Shown: one piece after another, positions 59,308 through 64,000 of the stretch
Layout: each line of letters begins with the position of its first letter
Position numbering within the stretch: position 1 is the first letter of the stretch
NCBI GenBank assembly: GCA_036971615.1
Contig: JAYKKR010000002.1
Coordinates: 1 to 64,000, forward strand
Source: Amyloporia xantha
Taxonomy: Eukaryota > Basidiomycota > Agaricomycetes > Polyporales > Adustoporiaceae
Length of the DNA stretch: 64,000 nucleotides
Direction: 5' to 3'
Notes under the pieces: generated by a model
What the model saw: only the letters and a program-made list of their open reading frames with translations
The model's database searches: none
Told to the model about the DNA's origin: nothing
Position numbers and translations under genes: made by a program

Positions 59308-62300
59308 GGCATGCCGATCGGGACGATGGCGTTGGGCATTTCCCCCTCTGTTAGCTGTTTTTCACGCTGCGATGCCACGGAAGTACTCTGGAGGCTTCAC
59401 TGGCTCTATCCTTCCCGTGTTCTGCATAACACTATAACATCAGCAGCCCCGAACGCGCCCTTACCTGTACGCCAGCACTGTGTCTGATATCAGCTCCCTC
59501 TCTTAGCCTCCCTTCTGTGTCTGTCGCCAACGTGCACCCATGCTATTTCGCATCGTCTTATCCCCCAGTCAATTATTCAAGAATAATTCAGCCTGAGCAA
59601 GATGACTACCGCTCACTGGTCTTTTACTAAAGGCCGCCGTATTATGATGAGCATGAATAGCCACGCCAAGCTCCCTACGAATATTCGAACAGGCTGAGAC
59701 CTTCAACGCCGTCATACCCACATGTCTGAAGCTCTCATATTTATCTTTATCAATAGTCAGTGACAGTGGTATCATCTTCTGGCTGGACTGTTCCTGAAAA
59801 CGTCTCTCAAGTGTCATCCGCTCTTCAGCGCCTTGTTTTTCTTTTACTCGTCGGTATGTTTCCTACGTATTGGTACGCTATATTTCTATCTGTCGTTGTA
59901 TTCATCACTTCAAGGCTGTCACGCAGCGGCCGTTACCTCAAAAGGAAACATCACGTTTGGAAAGAGCGTACACACACACAGCACGGTTGTATCTGCAGCA
60001 GTTGGTAGGCACGGGTCCAGATATATCGGTACCGCCATATGCTACCAGCTGCGCATACACTGCATATGTGTCTTAATTTCCCCGAACGCGGCACGCCTGG
60101 CATCGCGCCGACTCCTCGCTTTGAATACTCTGCCTCTCCACCATACAGAGTGCTGCCAGTGCGATCCTCAGAAGAGTCATCCTTCTCGATCCGTTATATT
60201 CTAGCAAATTGCTCTGCGCGCAGCGGCACTACTCGTGTCCACAGTTTTCCCGAGCAGCGACTCGAGGCGGAGCGGCGTCCATCCTTCTCAAGATCAGATC
60301 TCTATTCGGCTGTCTTGGGCTGCGTCCTAGGAACGACACACATCCGCCGTACAAAGTACTGCATAGGTTTTGAGATCTGACGGCATCCCCTGTATCCATC
60401 GTCATCGCTCGTATGGCTTGCAATCGGAAAACCACGTCTCCCATATTCTTGTACGTGATCCGTCCCTCTCAAGACAGTCCTCCCCATGATTGCTCCCGAA
60501 TAACGAGCACCGCATCCTCCAGCCGTTCATCTACTCCCCGTTCCCTAGGGTCATCGACATGGTGAGCGATTGTGGAGGCACTACCAGATACTGTGCCGTT
60601 CCGCGGCCTCCATTTCGTGCGTCCTGGTACCTCCGGCGACCTGTCTCTTCTGTCAGGGTTCGTGCTGGTCGTAGCGTTCTTGTATCTTGGGTGTTTCTGA
60701 CATGTCGACATCTCTGTGAAGATCAGTCCCGTTCAGAATTGGTAGGACTGCGGTGCAGGACAGACGCGGGAACGCTTGAATGATTTGTAGGAGCGAGTCT
60801 GCACCCATATCCACTCATCGGGTATAAATACCAATGTCCGTACATTTGGCATCGTAAAGAAAATCGTACATATACGTAGCTATGATTCGCAGACTGTCAA
60901 ACATGAAGTAAAAGTCCGTCGAAGATGAAAATTACGCCAGAAGTAACTACAGACACCCTAACAGATACTGTGAAACAAGTTTCATAAGGAACGAAGCTTC
61001 ATACTTTACAGAGCAACTGCCGAAGGACGGGAATAGATCAATCAGGAAAAGACAAACATACAGAGCAAACGAACGTGCACCAGACAATGGTTCCCTTTGT
61101 AGAAACGTAGGCGAGGCGGATAATGGCCGTCGTGATCTCCACTACACGGTTTCCCTCCGGGAGTGATTCCGTTCACCGGCCTGACAGCCATGCACGGTGT
61201 CGAGAAACCTTGTGGAGCATTTTCACTTCATTCCATCTGCAATACGTGCATGGTGTAGTTGGAAGTAACACAGAGATCTCGTGAACAAAGTGGACTGATG
61301 TGCTGACAAAGATGTGAAAAGAAAAACAGAGCACGATGGCGGGACAGTTGAGAGGAGATCAGAAGTGATGTGCATTGCCGAGGGGACTCCGAGTAGATCG
61401 ACGGTGCAGTTCCTCAGTCTTGCGCCCCTCGTTTTTTGTCAGGGAGACATGGCTATATCGCCATATAGAAAACATTCTATGGATTCAACTCAGAATAAGC
61501 TCGAATATATGCGCACCGATTTTCTCGTATAATGGTACCTGAATAAAGATACAGGAAATATGTCCGATGTTCGACTGTCGGTGCTCCGGATTCACGCTCA
61601 CAGCACATAAGATTCCTAAGCATAAGCTTTAAGAGTAATCAGCATAGCATAGCAGAGTCGCTAGTGCTTACCTGCAACAGCTGGAGCCCGTAGCGCGTGA
61701 GGACGAGAAGCGCACTGGGAAAGCTACTGGCAGTCGTCATCAGACTTTGTAGGACTCTTGGAGACGGTGAGACAGACGGAGCCTCCGAGACATGAACCTC
61801 TCCGAGAAAATATCAGAATCCACCATACCCACGTAGCTGTGAACCGAGGGACGTCCAAGCATGAGCAGCGATGGGGGAGTCGAACGTTCTGGCATAAATG
61901 TCGTAGGACGGTAGAGAGCGTGAATTTTGGTGATAAACAAAACCAAGCTCGGGCGCCACTTCACCCAGGCTAAGACCGGACAAGCGTTCGAAGCTGCGTA
62001 CCCTTCGAACGAGTCCCATCACAATGATCGGTCGTCCCCGGTAGAACTGTTGTTGCATGTCCAACATTCAAAGCTTGTCGTATATGTCGCGAGGCACGGG
62101 AAGAATGGCAATCAAATTAGCGACAGACATGAGAAAAGCGCAGAGCGACTACCGCGCGCGGCGATATGCGGGATGATGGGATTGGAATGCGAGTTAGCTC
62201 ATGCAGACCGTCAGTACTTCACTGTGGAGTAACCGCAGAACGGAGTGCGCAGATCGTGAGGTGAGTGCTATGCGACAGACGTAGGCTTATGATCGGCCAG

Positions 62301-62970
62301 GTAGTGTGATCAGAGTGACACATGAACAGGCAGAACTAAGAGTACGAGGTTGGGTTCAATTAAAAAAGAATAGACTGCATAGGTCGCTTCATGTACGACA
62401 TGACATGGGGACACCTGGTTGAGTGGGGGAGAAACAGCACGTCTGTGTATCGCAATCTCCTGGCCTCTGGAGGATTATCTTAAGTCCCGGACAATGGAAC
62501 ATCACGACAAGGAGGTTCCACAAATCATGACAAGAGGAGATGCTGAATGTGTAAGGCTAGGTCGAGGACATACCAGATGGTTTCACCATGCCACGGCTAT
62601 TTCAAAGCTGTAGATATGACCAACCGACAGGCTGGTCTAGCAGTAGTCGTGCTATGGCGCAGACGGCCGGAGGCAAGAGTTGAAGAGCGATACCCCAATC
62701 GTAAAAGCCAGATAGAGTGACGGCAGCATCGGTAATCTAGAGCGGTAGTCTATAGGAGCGAATACGAGCTTCAGAGCTAGCGCCGCGGCAGGAGAACTCG
62801 AGATGGCAGATAGAAAGGCCTCGGGTTTGCAAGACGCGAGAACGGTGAAACGATTCGGGTCCAAGTCCTAGGCGTACCGTATGCAAGCGGGAGATGATGA
62901 AGCTGACGAGTCAACGACTTATCATGAGTAACCAGCGGCCAGACTGGGTGGCACTGGCGTCGGCCAACGC
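59308..62970. repeat. U7, short unit lacking the F-box gene
   Basis: About 3.65 kb. 60500-61790 matches U4 at a constant offset of 19,720 bp, including the same F-box deletion junction (about 61,410). Right of about 61,800 it instead matches U1 (23,990-24,950) at offset 37,833. The unit is therefore a mosaic. No supported gene. Confidence 0.75.
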
Positions 62971-64000
62971 CCACGACGACCGACACCCGTCGGCGGGGCA
63001 CGTGATCCCCGATCGCCCAACGATGACGTTTAAGTTCGCGTCGGGAGGCTTTCGTCAAGACGCGCCTCAGTCGAGACGGCCCTCTGCCTGTCCCAGGCCG
63101 TGCGCGGTGCCAGCGTCGACAAGTCACTAGTCAGCACCACTGGCCTTACACACAGCAAACCGCCTCGACTCCGTCACGCTACTGCCTTAGCCATCCCTGC
63201 GTTTTTGTCAACAATATGCGACTCTCGCTTTTGCAGCGTCGCTTGTACTAGTCGTCCAACAAGAACTCGACCTGATAATCATACCTACGGTTATCGTACT
63301 CGTACTCGACCTGATAATCATACCTACGGTTATCGTACTCGTACTCGACCGAGGTGCTCCATCAGACACCACTAGGAATACAAGGGCGTTGTCGCACCGA
63401 ACGCCACGAAGCCGTCCACTTTCTTTAGTCTGTTAACGGGGATCGTCATCATTTCATTCTCTTGCTGGAATGTTCCTCCAGGGTTAGGATCCGTGCAACC
63501 CACTATACAACGGCCCCATTTACTTGTGGGTATGTCTACTCTTTTCGGGTATATTTTCTTTGAACAGGCACACATAACGAAGGCGCACAATGAGTGACCG
63601 CTCTTTCAGAAGACATTACGTTTGGAATAAGCGGAATATGATGGTACACTCACCGCAGTGTTGATTCGGACGTCGATAGGCTCAAGGGAAGATAGATCAG
63701 GAATGAAACCTCAGGTGCTCTGCGTTCCAAGTTGCATCCACAGTATTACTCTTGATCTCGGTGAGAGTTTACTCCTGCCGTCATATCCCCACTCCTCAAG
63801 TTTTCAAATACTACGATCTATAGCAGAGGAAGACTGGCACGAGAGCATGGGTTCCCCTACACGATTTACTATTTCCATATGAATCGCTCAGTTCGCGTTG
63901 CTCATCGTGTTTGTCGTCCGCCAAGTCAGCGACTCCGGAGTCCTGGGATCGCGCGCACTCATCTTTATGGTTACCTGCGCTCTACTCTGCTACATCCCTG
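62971..64000. repeat. U8 left part (W-type), cut by the window edge
   Basis: Begins with the junction box (to about 63,016) and follows 25136-26150 and 43237-44190. By analogy with the other W parts, an F-box gene on the minus strand should follow to the right of the window. Confidence 0.65.
63265..63350 (+). repeat. 39-bp tandem repeat, two copies plus a partial third
   Basis: Units begin ACTCGACCTGATAATCATAC at 63265 and 63304, with eight bases of a third at 63343. The same place in U2 (about 25438) and U5 (about 43540) has one copy, so this is a local duplication. Being 39 bp, it would keep a reading frame. Confidence 0.8.

Larger units (their letters stand above)
21800..64000. repeat. 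tandem segmental-duplication array of F-box units
   Basis: Units follow one another in the same direction: U1 about 21.8-25.1 (F-box pseudogene), U2 25.1-30.95 (F-box 2), U3 33.7-39.6 (F-box 3), U4 39.6-43.2 (F-box deleted), U5 43.2-49.0 (F-box 4), U6 49.0-59.3 (interrupted), U7 59.3-62.97 (F-box deleted), U8 from 62.97 to beyond the edge. Full units are about 5.8 kb and deleted ones about 3.65 kb. Left parts ('W'), F-box genes and right parts ('X') align with each other, and each junction carries the same CACGTG-containing box. Divergence ranges from nearly identical (60.5-61.7 kb against 40.8-42.0 kb) to clearly old. Confidence 0.85.

Overview
The window looks like nuclear DNA of a filamentous basidiomycete (Agaricomycetes; a polypore-like fungus is possible but not shown). 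The reasons are short GT-AG introns (about 50-75 nt, here with CTNAY-type branch sites), multi-exon genes, and protein families typical of Agaricomycetes: FunK1-type kinases, DUF6699, DUF6533, the 'YARQL...GYPLW' N-terminal domain joined to WD40 repeats, and F-box proteins with degenerate leucine-rich tails. I found no rRNA, tRNA, CRISPR array or bacterial operon.

Left third (1-21 kb), mostly single-copy genes: a broken FunK1 kinase (about 1510-3985, +), a DUF6699 gene with a frame break (5702-6410, +), two tandemly duplicated WD40 genes (6935-9697 and 11838-14720, -), weak traces of membrane-protein genes (15-16.4 kb, -), and the most striking gene of the window at 19209-20370 (+). That gene encodes a 366-residue secreted precursor with a signal peptide and seven copies of a 29-residue segment, each ending in a dibasic KR/RR Kex2 site. 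The repeated peptide is an amphipathic helix. Five of the seven copies are identical in protein although their DNA differs at many synonymous sites, so selection is acting on the released peptide. It is best described as a Kex2-processed repeat protein (KEP) of unknown activity.

Right two thirds (about 21.8-64 kb): a tandem segmental-duplication array. The full unit is about 5.8 kb (noncoding 'W' part, minus-strand F-box gene, noncoding 'X' part). A shorter unit of about 3.65 kb has the same flanks but has lost the F-box gene by one internal deletion. A conserved GC-rich box with a CACGTG core marks each of the seven unit junctions. F-box copy 1 is a pseudogene, copy 2 has an altered C-terminus, and copies 3 and 4 are intact (415 aa each). 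The array is broken by a 2.75-kb insertion (about 31.0-33.7 kb), by a 683-bp inverted-repeat transposon with a perfect 8-bp target duplication (49067-49749), and by a 7.4-kb island holding a DUF6533 membrane-protein gene and a second FunK1 kinase (about 50.9-58.3 kb). The array runs off the right edge.

A recurring oddity is that several otherwise well-preserved genes carry single-base indels, mostly in runs of 2-4 identical bases. This could be gene decay or consensus error, so 'pseudogene' calls that rest on one such indel are provisional.
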